Positions 44,662 to 60,258 are shown, counted from the first letter of the stretch. The stretch: DNA of 64,000 nucleotides from Symmetrospora coprosmae (GCA_008802785.1 VUYT01000031.1:155120-219119), one strand, 5' to 3'. Numbers and translations are program-made. Notes: generated by a model not told the origin, from the letters alone.

Positions 44662-45247
44662 GGCTGTGCGATGTCCTTGAAGTTCTCTTCTCTTCTAGAG
44701 GAGCGAACCAGACCCGAGGAAGAGAAGGCTGTCTGCATCTGCTGGGACGATCGAATTTCGGGGGAGGAGAGGACGAGTCTGCAGAGAGCCCGAGCTCGAT
44801 CAGGCACGAGGCGTGGACCTCGAAGAACGCGATGCGAGCGCGTACATACACCGCACCTCAACAACAGCCGAATCTGCGAAGCTGTCGAGTTCTAAGTGCT
44901 CGCAACGTGACTCTGCCTCCATTCGCGGATCTTGCAGCGTCGTCATCGTCGAGGGAGCCTTCGTCTCTCAGCTGAGAGCGCTCCTCCGATGCCCGATTAC
45001 TTGACAACCACAGGTGTGGCTGACGCAGTCGGGATGTGCGTCTTGTGATCAATGAGGCTAATATGTGCTACATGCGAGGCCTTCCCATCTGGACCCCAAA
45101 GTGCCGGGCGCAGGGTTTCGCAAGGGCTTCGACACTTCCTCGCAATGCTTCAGGTCAGAGCTCCTGCAACACGCCTGGCACTATCTGTTCAAGCACTGGC
45201 TGGCAGGTCTAGATACGCAATGATGCAGCTTGGAGTGGCGGACAGCT
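44662..45247. promoter_or_regulatory. RPS8 upstream region
   Basis: 586 bases between the RPS8 start and the stop of the next gene, same strand. It should contain the promoter of a highly expressed gene; no TATA box or recognised factor site could be named. Confidence 0.4.
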
Positions 45248-46439
45248 CTAACGTCGCTTCCCCTTTCCCTTCTCCTTCCCACCGAGACCCTTTGGTGCAC
45301 CCTTCCTCCTCCTGGCAACGAGACCGTCGAAATCGCCCTCTCCACCTTTCTTGATCTCGTCCTTGCTGAGTGTGAGTATCCCACCGCCCTGCCTCATCTT
45401 TCCTACCACACCACCCAGTCCTTTCGCCTTCTTCCTGCGCGCGTCTTCCGCGCCCGTCTGCTCCCTCCTCTTCTTCTTTGTCAGGGCATAACCCCCACTG
45501 CCGGCGCTGACAATCCCAGCCTCCTTCTCGAGCTCAGCGCGCGTCTTTGCGCGCCCCACGCGGGTCGTGTAGAGCGCCTCGCGCAGCAGCCTTGGGGCGC
45601 GCTTGTCGATCGCCGCTTCCGTGTCGCGACGCACCGTGTGCCGCGGATTGGGCAGCGCAGAGAGCGTGGGCAGGATGGACGAGATCTGTGCAGAGCGGTT
45701 CCCGCCGAGCCCGCCTGCTCCGCCAGTGGAGGAAGGGAGGTCCTTGATGAGCGAGAGGAGCGAGGCGTCCAGCGATGCGAGCTCCCTGTGGCGGTGTCGT
45801 GAATTCTATCAGCTTGTTGGCAGTCCAGACACTGGTACGAGATGGACGCACGCCTCCTCTGCAGCCTCTTCGCTCGTCTGTGGACCGCGTCCTTTGCCCT
45901 TTCTGCCGTTTGCAGGCGCTTCGACGGGCACATGGTGGCGAATTTTAGAGGACTGCCAGGTCAGGCTGGTCTGTGAGCTTTTGCGGCGTACGTAGCTCCG
46001 TGATGAGCGGTACTGTACCCACCATGAAAGTGTCTCTACCACCTTGGAGGGCCGTGTCGCCGAGCGTGTCCCTCTTAGCCCTCTCGCGAGTGCTGTCGAA
46101 AACGACGACGGCTGGCGTGTGGCGTTCATGCGAGTCTAGGTCCTGGATGCCACCCCACTCTTCTCCCTCGTCCTCTTGCCCATCGCTGCCCATGTCTTCG
46201 TCTGTAGTGCCGCGGTCACTCTCGCCAGATTCCTCCTCCTCCTCGCCGTTGCTGTCCAAGGTGGTCCTGCTCGTCGACGCTACAGGCAGACTGCTCCCCG
46301 TCATTGCAGCTGCGCACCTCGCTTCGAGCAGGGCGAGCATGCGCGTTCTCTGCGCCTCTTCGTCGTTGCTGTCGCTGTCGTACTCTGCATCATCAGATGC
46401 GCTGCTGTACTCCTTCTCCTCGACCTGCATAGCTCCCAT
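45248..46439 (-). CDS. FSAF1-like 40S ribosome assembly protein
   Basis: Basic nucleolar-type protein. ATG 46439 starts MGAMQVEEKEYSSASDDAEY, with an acidic N-terminus and a helix EAQRTRMLALLEARCAAAM. Then come PAVVVFDSTRERAKRD, KIRHHVPVEAPANGRKGKG, an exon with ELASLDASLLSLIKDLP, and RRDTEAAIDKRAPRLLREAL. The C-terminus AKGLGGVVGKMRQGGGILTL plus SKDEI matches the glycine/lysine block of the FSAF1 family (yeast Faf1, human C1orf131), which takes part in early 18S rRNA maturation. The assignment rests mainly on that C-terminal motif, so it is moderate. Three introns are indicated (near 45957, 45840 and 45790); the first donor is unclear. It is divergent to the Pal1-family gene. Confidence 0.6.
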
Positions 46440-46580
46440 TTGACGATAAGTTGCGGCTCTGCAGCAGAGTAGAGCAACGATTCGGACGGAGCAGCCCTGA
46501 AGACCGGGGGGGTTGGACGGACACCCACCGACACCATCGTTTCGTTCAGACACATCAGGCAGCGACATAGCATAGCAGCA
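46440..46580. promoter_or_regulatory. Divergent promoter, FSAF1-like / PAL1-like
   Basis: 141 bases separate the start codons. No TATA box seen. Confidence 0.5.
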
Positions 46581-48996
46581 ATGTCAGATGCCAAGGACTA
46601 CCTCCCAGAGATTCCAAAGGATCCCAGTGCAGCGCAGCCATCCAGCTCGAGGCGGTTCACGAGGGGAGCGAGCGACAAGGGGGAGCAGCAGCAGCGCCAG
46701 TCGTCCTCGTCGTCGCAGAGGCAGAAGGACAAGCAGCGACAGCAGCAGCAGCAGCAGCAGCAGCACACCGGATATGTGGATGTCATCGACAAGCTCGACT
46801 TCAGCGGGCTCAACATGTCGTGTGAGTCGTCGGAGAATGGCTACTCGGATCGCCGCTCGGGACGCGTCCATGTCCGGGCTCGCGCGCGCGCGCGCCTCCG
46901 ATATGCAAACAACAAGGGCGTCTGGGAGTTTGGATGCTATCGGGAGCGCAGTTGCGAAGACCAGCATAGCACATGGCTGATGCATATTGTATCCGCTGCT
47001 TGCCTTTGGCGGTCCCTGTCGCACCTCGCCGACATCTCAGTCCATCACAGGTGAGCGGCCTTTCCCGAGCGATCCCTTGGCGTTGCCCACAGCAGCCGTA
47101 CTGTCGGTCGACGCGGACCAGAGACGCATCTGGCCAAGTGCTTACATCTCCATTCGTCTGCAACCACACGCCTGCCACTCCCGCAGTGGCCCTTTTGATG
47201 CCGCCGTCTCACGCACAAAGTCGCGCAAGGACCGCCCAGACCCCATCGGCGCCTTCTCAAAGAGCGCGCTCGACCCGTCAGCTGGCGTCGTCTCGCCGAA
47301 CGGGGCCGACCTAGCACCGTTGCGCGACTCATACATGCCCGGCGGGCAGCAGCGCGGCGGTGGTGGCAGCGGGAACCTGTCTGCGCGGGCGCGCGCGGCC
47401 CTCACAGCCATGGACGGTCACGGCCAGTCGTCGTCAAGCGGCGGCGCGTTCGACGAGTCGTCAGAGAATCTCCTCGGCTCGCCCGGCGGCCGCCGCGCGC
47501 GCAGGACGTCCGAATCCAGCATCACGCTCGGCTACCCCGGCGGTGCGGCAAAGAGCGAGAAGGAGCGCCAGTACCTCGAGGCCTTTGGGGTGCACGGCGA
47601 GGCCTACGAAGACTACGGCAATTCGAGATATGCCCGCCAGGCACCAAGAGCGAGCGTTGTCCCCTCGAGGAATACGAGCTATGGTACGCCCGGAGCAGAT
47701 GAGGGCGGCGTTGCGAAGCCTGCTAGCCGAGCTGGACTCAAGGCGGACCGCACGGCGAGCATCTGGGACATTGAGGCCACTCTGCGGGAAGGGCGGCCGG
47801 TCGGTGCTCAGGGTATATACACTTGCTTTCCGCGAAGCCATCTGACGTCTCGCTGAGTAACTTGCTGTTCCGCGCATTCCTGCCCCACAGCACCTCTGCC
47901 GCCCATGCCCGTGCTACCTCAGCAATTTGCCAATGGATCGCCTACGTTCTCTCCTTCCTCCTCTCAGGGATCCAGCTCGGGCAATGCGCCCGTCAAGCGG
48001 TCCAAGTCGCTCATTTCCCGCATGAGGAGCAAGAAGACGCCCATCTCGAGCCCGCGCCAGGCGAACGCCAGCGCTGATGCGAGCGATTTAGGCAGCCCCT
48101 ATGAGGAGAAGTTCTCGTCAAACCCGGGGCAGGCGCCGGCCGCGCCGACGCTCTCCTACTCGCAGGGCGCGGGATCTGACTCGCAGTATGCTGCAGACAG
48201 CCCGGCGAGCGAGAAAGCGCCGACGCACTACCTGGACGCGCGAGCCGCGGCAGTCGTAGGGGTTGGTAGCGGCGGAGACAGGCCAGGCATGGGCGGGCGG
48301 CGTCCGACGAATGCGAGCGGGAGCAGCAGCGGCGGCAATGCCAGCAGCGGGAGTTACGCCGCCAGCACGCGGCCTGCCCGCGGACAGCGGCTGCCATCGT
48401 CTGACCTGCTCAGTGTCCGTGCTGCCCCGCGCTACGGCGCCTCCTCTTCAGGTGCCAATGGGCGGACAGCCAGCCCGCGCGAGCCTCCGTCGCCCGCATC
48501 GCCGCTCGGCCTGCCCGAGGCGGAAGAGTACTTCCCTCCCCAAGGCAACAACAACGGCAAGCGGGGCATACTCTCGTCGTCGTCGGCCAGCACTGCGCAC
48601 CGGGGCAATGCGGCAAAATACGACGATGCTCTCGCCAATGAGAGCGCAACGGCGGCCATCCTCGCAGAGAGCAGCAGCAAAGAGTCAAACCTGACGTCGT
48701 CGTCTTCTGGAGGCGGTGTCGGCGGCACAAGCTACGACACGAGCTTTGCGAGCTCAGGGACGGGGGCCAGTACGCTCAGCGGTGCGGGTACGGCGTACGG
48801 AAATGGAAGTGGAAGTGGGAATGGGAATGGAAACGGATATGGCAGCGCTAATACGAGCGGGAGCCCTGCAGAGGTGCAGGATGACGAGAACTCGGGTGAT
48901 AGGAGCGCGGACAGCCCGTCGACGAGCAAGATCAGCAGGAAGCCCAGTCTCGTGGGGCGGTTCTTCCGCGGAGGCGCGAAGAAGAACCCGGCGTAG
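46581..48996 (+). CDS. Pal1-family cell morphology protein
   Basis: Pal1 proteins act at endocytic sites and the cell cortex and affect polarity. ATG 46581 starts MSDAKDYLPEIPKDPSAAQP; exon 1 has a poly-Gln run and then YVDVIDKLDFSGLNMS. After introns ending CCCGCAG (about 47185) comes the diagnostic GPFDAAVSRTKSRKDRP with DPIGAF, matching the Pal1 GP(F/Y)D...M/I-x-AF pattern. A conserved-looking EKERQYLEAFGVHGEAYEDY follows. Then SIWDIEATLREGRPVGAQ and a large exon (about 47891-48996) rich in Ser/Gly/Asn that ends in a basic stretch KISRKPSLVGRFFRG. The C-terminal GSGSGNGNGNGYGS comes from a short DNA repeat near 48800-48840. The family call rests on the GPFDA region. Confidence 0.75.
46740..46765 (+). 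repeat. CAG trinucleotide repeat (poly-Gln)
   Basis: Eight to nine uninterrupted CAG codons in exon 1 of the Pal1-family gene, a candidate for length variation. Confidence 0.9.
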
Positions 48997-49179
48997 GCGA
49001 GGCCGTCTGTCAAGTACGTCAGTCAGGCGAGCGATGGAGGTTGAAGAACGAGTCAGAAGATGTAGGATTACTTGGAACAGCTGAGCCGGCTGTGCTGTAC
49101 ATAGTAGATGGCAGTAGACCTTTGTAAGATGACAGTGCGCAACAATCCTCCGAAAGTACAAGCCTGCAACGTGACAGCA

Positions 49180-49683
49180 TCACTGGCAATTGACTCCGAA
49201 GCCGAGTCTCTTGTAGAAGAGCTGGGTCCTGCTGCACTTGGGGAGCGTTGGCGCTGGCGCTGGGACCGGGGCGGGACTGGTTGTGCCGCTGCCACCTCCG
49301 GAGGATGCGGCGGTGCAGGTGTCAAAGTTGACACATGGCGTCGCAGAGTTGCATGACGAGCTGGATGGGCGGGCGATGGTGCAGCACTTGCCGTCGCTGC
49401 TCCTGCAGGCTCTGCATGTGCTTCCGCTGCAGCTGACAGAGCTGCGGAGGGCGCATTGAGGAGAGGAGATCAGCGGAATTTCCGGAAGGCGAGCGAGACG
49501 GCCAGCAAGCAAGAGAGGACGTGGCAGGCCGCGACGCGATGCGATGCGAGATGTGACCTACCCGGAGCCGCAGACTTTTACGCCATTCCCGCAAGCATCG
49601 CGCTTGTCGAGCACTGCTGCATCGACGAAACCGAAGAGGAAGACCAGCGCGGTGAGCAAGAGGACGATCTGGTGAAAGCGCAT
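49180..49683 (-). CDS. Small secreted cysteine-rich protein with Kex2 site
   Basis: Two exons give 127 residues. ATG 49683 opens a clear signal peptide (MRFHQIVLLLTALVFLFGF, then VDA), followed by AVLDKR, a Kex2-type dibasic site, and the mature part DACGNGVKVCGSG. The intron has a GTAGGT donor and a CTCCGCAG acceptor. Exon 2 reads VSCSGSTCRACRSSDGKCC and carries most of the 12 cysteines of the mature chain, then a Gly/Ser/Thr/Pro-rich linker with PAPVPAPAP. It ends LGFGVNCQ at 49180. There is no transmembrane tail or GPI signal. The features fit a candidate effector or a secreted wall or antimicrobial protein; no family recognised. The splice restores phase exactly (Gly codon split 2+1). Confidence 0.75.
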
Positions 49684-50327
49684 GCTTGGAAGCTGATGTG
49701 AGGGTTTGCGCGTGTCTGGTTAACAAGCACCGGGCGGCGGGGGGTGTTGCGGCGGGGTGTAGGGAGCGAGACAGGAAGATGGAGCAGATCAGAGAGAGAG
49801 TGGGAAGACGTTGAAGGAAGGGAGAGAGCAGCCACTACTGAATCTCAAGGGGGTCGGGAGGCACAAGCGGGATTTTCCTGTGAATGCAGTAATACCCAAG
49901 CTCTCGCAATCCCGAGGGCAGAAGCGGCCCGCGACGTCATCGAGCAGCTTCCCTGCGGGTCCCTTAGAAAGTGGCCGTGTTTGCGGTCTCCTGTGGGATT
50001 GTTGACTGTCTCATTCAGAGCATCGCAGTATTCTAAGTCGTCAGATCGTTGGCCCTTCGAGTTCTGTAAGACTCGCAATTGTGGCTTTCGCCGCGTGGTC
50101 CGCCGTCGCAGGTCGCAGGCTTGAGGTCACGCCACCGAGAGCCGGGTTCCAGGGCAGGGCTCCGTCGGCGTCTCCCCCTCCTCCATCACGTTCCACTTGC
50201 ATACAGTCTCAGTCTCAGCAGCATCAGCACGGTCAGTGTCGTATAGCACAGTGCAGTAGCGTCGTCGTTGTCCGCAGTCATCGAAGGAGCAGCTCACCGC
50301 GCGGATTCTCGGTCGGTCCGCCCTCTC
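49684..50327. promoter_or_regulatory. Divergent region, secreted protein / GID1
   Basis: 644 bases between divergent start codons. No recognisable motif or coding segment; short frames on both strands lack domains. Confidence 0.35.
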
Positions 50328-53300
50328 ATGACGAGCTACTCGACGCCTCGCTCCGCCGCCTTCGCAGCCGGATACGAGTACATGCCCAGTAATACCGGTC
50401 CAGCAGCAGCAGCAGCAGCAGCGACTGTAGGATCGGGCCCGCCTACTGTGGTAGCACCGCGCGAAGATCAGGCCATCCCTGCGTACCTGCTCCACTCGTC
50501 GCACCACGCCCTGTTCCAGGTCGGGGGCTCTCCGCTCGCCACGTCGTTCAGCGCGCCAACCGTGCACAACCAGCCCTACCTGGACCGCCTGCAGGAGCGC
50601 ATCAGCACTGGTGGGGCGCTCGTCCGGCGCGAGTGGATACCACTGCCGAGCAGGCTCGATGTCAAGCAGTGCTGCAAGCGCCTCCTCGTCACGGGAGACA
50701 CAAAGGTCCAATTCGTGCCCGAACGCGACGAGCAGGGAAGAGAGAGTAAGTCGGTCTCTGGTGCGCCGAGGAGGAGGATCCCGCAGAATGACGACTCGGA
50801 GGACGACGAGTACACCGCCGCCCTGGCCTTCAGCAGTGAGTTGGGTGAACACGGGCTGATCCCCCTGCCTGCCTTGCTGCTCTCCCCCGCATCAACCTGC
50901 TCTAGAGCTGAATCGCAATGACCCAGACAAGGTGGGTTTTCCTCCTTGTCCACCATATTCCATCCAACCCCAGCCATCTTCTGCATCCTCGGCCTCGTCC
51001 TCTTGCTGACGCTCGTCGTGCTCTGGTCACTCCTGCCTCGTTCATCATCTGGCCTTCTGCCTTTCTGCAGGACGCGGCCTCCGTTCGGGCAGATCAGCCC
51101 ATACCACCACAAGCGGGCGTGTACTACTTTGAAGTGACTGTCATCTCACGCGGACAGAAGGGCTACATCGGAGTGGGCTTCAGCACGCGCAATGTGGATC
51201 TCGAGCGCCTGCCTGGGTGGAACACAGAGTCATACGGGTACCACGGCGATGACGGAAAAGCGTTCGCAAGCAGCGGGACGGGGCATTCGTACGGCCCACG
51301 CTTCACGAGCGGGGATGTCATTGGCTGTGGGATTGACTTTGTCGCGCGCCGCGCCTTCTTTGTCAAGAACGGCCAGTGGCTCGGCTACGTCTTTGACCTC
51401 ACGTCAGCCCTCCGGGACCCGGCGACTGCAGGTGGCGCAGGTCAGGACCCAGAGCTGCCGCCTGCGCAGCCGGGCTCGAGGAGGGAACGGGAAAGGGAGA
51501 GGGAGCGCAAGGCCAAGGAGGCTCAAGGTCGCCTCCGCTTCTACCCGACTATTGGCCTTCAGACGGTCGGCGAGACTGTCAAGGTGAACTTTGGACAGGA
51601 CAATTTCGTCTTTGATATCGAGAGTTTCGTGAAGGTGGGTGGTCCCACTCCGGTTTGGCCGCCATCTGCCAAGTTGAGATTGAATCCGAGCTTGACGCTT
51701 CGCCTCTCATGCTCTTCAGCGTCGTCAACAAGAGACGACGGAAGAGGTCCTTTCTTTCGGCATCCCGCTCGAGTACAAGAACATGCTCTCGACGCCCCGC
51801 TCGCAGCCGATTGCTTCCGGCTCATCGGGACAACCCACGCTCGTGCCAGTCCAGCCATCCCTGCTGCCTCCTGCTGCTTCGCTCGCGCCAGAAGACAAGA
51901 GCACCTTCCCCGATGACGCGAACGATCTGCCCCTCAGAACCGCGCTCGAGAACCTCATCAGCGGGTACTTGAACCACCAGGGATTCACAGCCACGAGTCG
52001 CGCCTTCCGGAAGCAGCGAGCCGGGGAGAAGAGCGACTGGGCGGATCTGCTCGTGCCTGTCGAGTCAGCACCCAGCGGTGGGGCGGCGAGTGCGCCAACT
52101 GGCGCGAGCACGGCTCTGACGACAGCCACGAAGGAGAAGAAGGGGAAAACGGGAAGCAAGTCATCCTCGACCAAGAAAAAGGGGAGCTCTGGGCTGGCGA
52201 GTACGAGCGCGGCATTGGGCGGAGAGAGCGGTGATAATGGGAGCGGCGCCGTTCGCATGATGAAGTCGGCCATCAGGACAACCCTGGGCTCGGGCGAACG
52301 GAGCGAGGTTGACCAGGTGCACGAGGAGGGTGCGCCTGCGGACCCGAGCAGCATCGAGTCAAGCACCAACGCTTCTGGCTCGGGCACGCCAGGTGCCTCT
52401 TCCCGACATCCGGAGAAGGCATCGGAAAGGCGCAAAGTCGACGCGCTAGCCGATCACGAGATGGCTGATGTCAGGGATGACCTTATGCTATCCGACCTGC
52501 CTGCCACTGCCACTGCCGTCCCGCGAGAGAAGGGCAGCCAGCAGACGCCTGCAGAGCTGGCGGAGGACCAAGAGGAGGCTGAGCTGCTCGACACTGCGCT
52601 CCGGCAGCGCATCTGCGCGTGCATCCGGTCTGGCGACATTGACGGTGCAATGAAGCGGCTCGAAGAGGGCTTTGCGGAAGTGCTGCATCCCAGCCGTAAC
52701 ACAAACAGCCTGAGCGGGACGATGAGCTCTGTCACCAAATCGTCCCCGCCTGGCTTTGCTGCTGGAAGCGGGACGTCGATAATAGCGGAAAGCGGTGCCG
52801 ACATCGACATGGACATTCTGTTTCGATTGCGGTGTCGGAAGTTTGTTGAGCTCGCTTTGCGCAGCTGCGACGGGGACTCGTCAGCAGATGAAGAGGTCGA
52901 TGATGCGATGAACATTGACGACGAGGATGAAGAGGTCGCTTCAGCGCTCATTTCGTCTCGGCACAGTACACCTGGGTCGGCTTTGCTGCCTGAGCGGGGC
53001 CGTGGGACAGCCGGGAGCACGATCAAGACCAAAGGCAAGGGCAAAGAGCGTGCTGGCGAGCGCGGCCAGGACAGCCACGCACCTGCACACGATGACGGTG
53101 ACGAGGAGATCGCCACAGACGAGACGACAGCCGGTGAAGCAGGCGCAGAAGTGGAAGACGTGCTTACGTACGGCGCGACGCTCAGCTCGCTGTACCCGCG
53201 CACACTGTCGACCCCCGAGACGCGCGAGTATCTCGATACAATCTTCTCGCTCGTCGCTTACGGCGACCCGCGCAGTGCGCCGCGAGCGGAGATCCGGGCG

Positions 53301-53566
53301 CTGTGCGAGCAGGCAAGGAGAGACGAGCTCGCGGACGCTGTCAATCGGGCCATGCTTGGTGCGTTCCCTTGCTCGGCTCGCATGCATGTTCCCGCGCTTC
53401 GTTCGTCAAGCTGACGTCGGTGCCATGTGACGCAGAGTGCAAAGGCCGTCCGGGCATTCCGGACCTCGAGCGCGTGCTCAGACAGGCCATCGCGACGAAA
53501 GAGGTGCTCGGCGAGGTCTTTGGAGAGCCGAGGGCTGCGCTGGTCGGGGATGTGCTAGGGTTGTGA
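50328..53566 (+). CDS. GID1: GID/CTLH E3 ligase subunit (RanBPM/Vid30 type)
   Basis: Scaffold subunit of the GID/CTLH ubiquitin ligase, which in yeast degrades gluconeogenic enzymes. ATG 50328 starts MTSYSTPRSAAFAAGYEYMP. A SPRY domain spans about 51080-51640 (GVYYFEVTVISRGQKGYIGV, GFSTRNVDLERLPGWNTESY, GIDFVARRAFFVKNGQWLG). It is preceded by a tiny 26-nt exon encoding LNRNDPDK. Then LisH (LRTALENLISGYLNHQGFTA) near 51940, a Ser/Lys-rich linker, CTLH (RQRICACIRSGDIDGAMKRL) near 52600, and FRLRCRKFVELA. A CRA-type C-terminus follows: YGATLSSLYPRTLSTPETRE. The final intron (GTGCGT to GCAG, 53359-53434) joins NRAML to ECKGRPGIPDL. Compared with yeast, the linkers are long and acidic. All domains are in the expected order. 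Confidence 0.9.
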
Positions 53567-54190
53567 TATGATGGCACTGGGCGGCAAGACGGTGCAGGGC
53601 GCACAGGGCAGAGTCACGTTCGGGCGCTGTAGCCCATAGGTGTCTACCTACACCCCGTCCAGCTTCTCGGGGAGACTAAAACTTCTGCCGTGAATCAGAG
53701 GTAGCACGCAATACTTAGGTCCAAGTGATCTGGAGGTGCCCTCGTATGCCTCTGTCTGATTGCCTTTCCTGCGGTCCGAAAGTCGCCGAGGCTCGCCTCA
53801 GGCAGGGCGTCTGCCAGTGCAGCCTGAGCCGGCTGAGCCCCGCAGGATGGGCTGCGTTGACTTTGGATGGCCGCTTTTTGACAGACGACAGCGTACCTGT
53901 TCTTGCATGCTGTACCGTGTTCATCCAGTAACAGCTGCCGGAGGAGGTCGCGAGCTGAAGTTGTGTCGCGTGAAATCGACCGTTCGCGCTGCTGCTGCGG
54001 GCGGCGGCTCGTCGGAGGGACAGGCAAGCAGGGACCCGCAAGCCGGCTGGGCTAGCTCTTCGCGACCAACCAACTCGACGCGAATACCGCAGGGAGGGCT
54101 TGCATATCGAGCGGGGAGTAACACACACACACGCACACACACAGAGAGGAAATTGCAGTGCAGCGAAAGCAAGGCGTGGATACGCGCACC
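53567..54190. other. Intergenic region / SRPK promoter
   Basis: 624 bases between two plus-strand genes. It contains a CA-rich microsatellite (about 54121-54145) 45 bases before the SRPK start. No coding segment supported. Confidence 0.4.
54121..54145 (+). repeat. CA dinucleotide repeat
   Basis: About twelve CA units with one interruption, in the probable 5' leader of the SRPK gene. Confidence 0.85.
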
Positions 54191-57529
<3,339 letters not shown>

Positions 57530-57991
57530 CTTCGCGAGGAGTACGACTCTCGCTAAACGAATCACACTGGTCGCGGACCAGACCGCCCTTCGATAATGCT
57601 TTTGCTGCATCTTTGTCTTACTCTCGCTGCCATGTCGTTCCTCTCGTTGTCTCGAGCCTACTGTGCATAGAAGCAAGCTGGAAGTATTAGAATCGTCAAC
57701 GTCGAGCCTTAGCCCGCGTGTGGGCCTTCTCCGATGCGTCCTCTCGACCTGGCCTTATGCTGAGAGCTCGCTGAAATTTGCCATGCCACGTCGTCGCCCT
57801 CAAATGTGAGTACAGGACGTGCGCATTACGCATTGCGCCGGACTGTCGTATCGTTACGGAATGACCGTGCTTCGCGCCCGGCTTGTCTCCGCTCATTCGT
57901 CGAACTATCAACTCGCTCGAAACAGCACATGGACCATCACCTGGCCTTGTCAAGCATTCTGTAGACACGCATTCGGACACGCTCATCCACC
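57530..57991. other. Intergenic region
   Basis: 462 bases between two plus-strand genes. No recognisable feature. Confidence 0.3.
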
Positions 57992-60024
57992 ATGGGACGC
58001 AAAGACCGAGAATTGTCCATCTTCGGCTTGACGCCGGCAACGGATCTAACGGCTCTGACCGAGGTCTTTGCCCAACACGGACCATGCAAGCCGGTATTCT
58101 TCATCCATGGGTCTACAGTGAGTCGTGCACCCTCCCTTTCTCGCCGCGACGCTGCATTGCACGCGGTTTCTCACAACGTATTCGACGCGAGAGCCGTCTC
58201 GAGCGGAGGGCCAGGCCCAAAGCTGCAGCTACCAGCGTGCTGAAGCAAGCGTATCACTGCCATCTGTCTCAGAGCGCAGGCATCGTCTGCTATGAGCGCG
58301 AAGAGGACGTGGCTAATGCGCAGCGCCAGACGGACGGGATGCATTTTGGCGGGCGGCGGCTCACCGTGAAGTGAGTGCCCGGTAAAGGCCAGTGATGTCC
58401 GACGCTTCCGCTCATTACCACGTCTTTACGCTACTCATCGTGCAGACTACCATCCGGAAAGGGCAAGAAGGGAGGCGGAGGGGGCAGCGGAACAGGAGAC
58501 TGGAGGACCGCGTCGGCAACCCAAAGTTACGACCCGTCCATGCCCCCTCCACTCGCTCCAGGCCCTCGAGCGCTTCCTCCGAACATGTTCGCACCACCGG
58601 TGGACCGATCTGCCTCTGCTACGCTAGGACAGAGTGCCGGGGGATCTCCCGCGCCGTCTTCCACTTCTTTTCCAACTGCTCAAGCTGTTCACGACGATTT
58701 ATGGGGACCGCAGGCGGCTTCAGCGAGCTACAGAGATGCGACACCAGCGACCGATCAGCAGACGGTAATGGGTCCAGGGTCTGTTCCAGCGACGCCTCTG
58801 TCAGGCACCGGTGCCATTGGGGCGGCGCCCGGATCTGCGGCCGCACCTCTCTACATCGATGAGCTCGCTACGGATACATGGGAGCTGTCCTTGTACGACT
58901 CGGATTACGACGACGGCTTCAAGCCGGTGGCCAGGGAGAAGAAGGTCGACGAGGTGACCAAGGACGAGTGGCAGGAAGGTATGCCTTGATACCTCTCGCT
59001 CGTGGAGCCGGCCCTTCGAGAAAGCTGACCATCCACCGCTTCTACAGCCTACGACCTCACTCGCGGCTTTGCAAAGCTCGGAGGGGCCATCATGGCGGTA
59101 GACGTTGAGAGCTGGGACCAGGATCCCAACCACGATGTGCGAGGCTGGCGTCGCTCCGATGCAATCCAGCGTTGACGCTGACTGCTATTCTCTCCTCTTA
59201 CAGACCATCATCGAAGTCGGCCTGGCACACGTCGAGTGGAAGGCGGGAAGTGGCAAGGCCCCGAAAGTGAAATCGGAGCATCTGAGTGAGTAACGTCTGG
59301 CCATTGTCTGGCTACGCCCACAGCAGCTGACTGTCCGGGACTACCATAGTCGTCGAGGAGAACGTTGAGAAGCGTAACGGCCTGCACAGTCCAGACGCCA
59401 AGCATGTGCGTGCATTTCGAATCCACCTGCGGCGGATCTGATGACCATCTGTGGCGGGTACTGACTCGGTCCGATTGATAGAAATTCGCCTTTGGCTCAT
59501 CGAAGACCATGTCTGAGAGCGACATCTGCATCAAGCTTCAGTTCCTCATCACCAAATACAGTCGGAACCAGCCGCTCATCCTGCTCTTCCACAGCGCGTC
59601 CGCCGAAATATCGTACTTTGAGATCATGGGCATCGACCTTCACGGCTATCCCACCCGCATCCCGCAGCGCCTCCTTGACGGCTGTTCCGCAAGCAATCGC
59701 AAAGAGAGCATCATCCTCGACACACAGCGCCTCTGGAAAAGTTTCATCAAGGGCACGGACGAGGACGTCAAGGATCCCGTGACTGCGCTCAACAAAGTCT
59801 GTCGCAAGTTGGGACTTCCGACGAAGCATCTGCACAACGCAGGTGAGCGCATGGAGCAAGCGTGCGTATCTGTGTCAACAGCTGACCGTATCGAGCCGGT
59901 GCCCACAGGCAATGATGCGCTGTACACCCTGCAGGTATTCATGAAGATGGCAGAGAAGGAGATGCTTAAGCGGAAGGCAGCGACGGACGACTACGCAACA
60001 TCGACTCGCTCGCGGGCCATCTGA
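57992..60024 (+). CDS. RRM protein with Gfd2/YDR514C-type DEDDh nuclease fold
   Basis: ATG 57992 starts MGRKDRELSIFGLTPATDL; this exon and the next (GIVCYEREEDVANAQRQTDG, FGGRRLTVK) form an RRM-like fold. A Gly/Pro/Ser-rich spacer follows (GKGKKGGGGGSG to about 58850), then YIDELATDTWELSLYDSDYD. The C-terminal part starts AYDLTRGFAKLGGAIMAVDV with ESWDQDPN, continues TIIEVGLAHVEWKAGSG, KFAFGSSKTMSESDICIKLQ and PLILLFHSASAEISYFEIMG, and closes LPTKHLHNAG plus NDALYTLQVFMKMAEKE. That matches the Gfd2/YDR514C family of DEDDh exonuclease-like proteins. Exo I (DVE) and Exo III (HNAGND) are visible; the usual Exo II Asp seems replaced, so activity is uncertain. Several short introns (about 45-80 nt). 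The end is at 60024. Confidence 0.75.
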
Positions 60025-60258
60025 CGGGTAACGGCCTGGCGCTAGGAGTCAGTTCCTGTTGTTGTGCTTGTACAGACAGCCGGAGCGGGTTGGCAATGCC
60101 TGACCATTACGCGGTGGTAGGAACGTCAAGTGAGATCACATTGAAGGCTTCAGAAGTGCGCAGGAGTACAGCAATTGAATGACTGTACATTCCGATTACT
60201 CATTCCGAGCGGCATGTCGCGGAATACGAAGACGGCACCAGCTGATCCAGGATTACCA

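Noticed and set aside
50127-50852. 241-residue minus-strand open frame at the GID1 5' end
   Set aside because: It is antisense to the GID1 first exon and promoter, with no domain or splice continuity.
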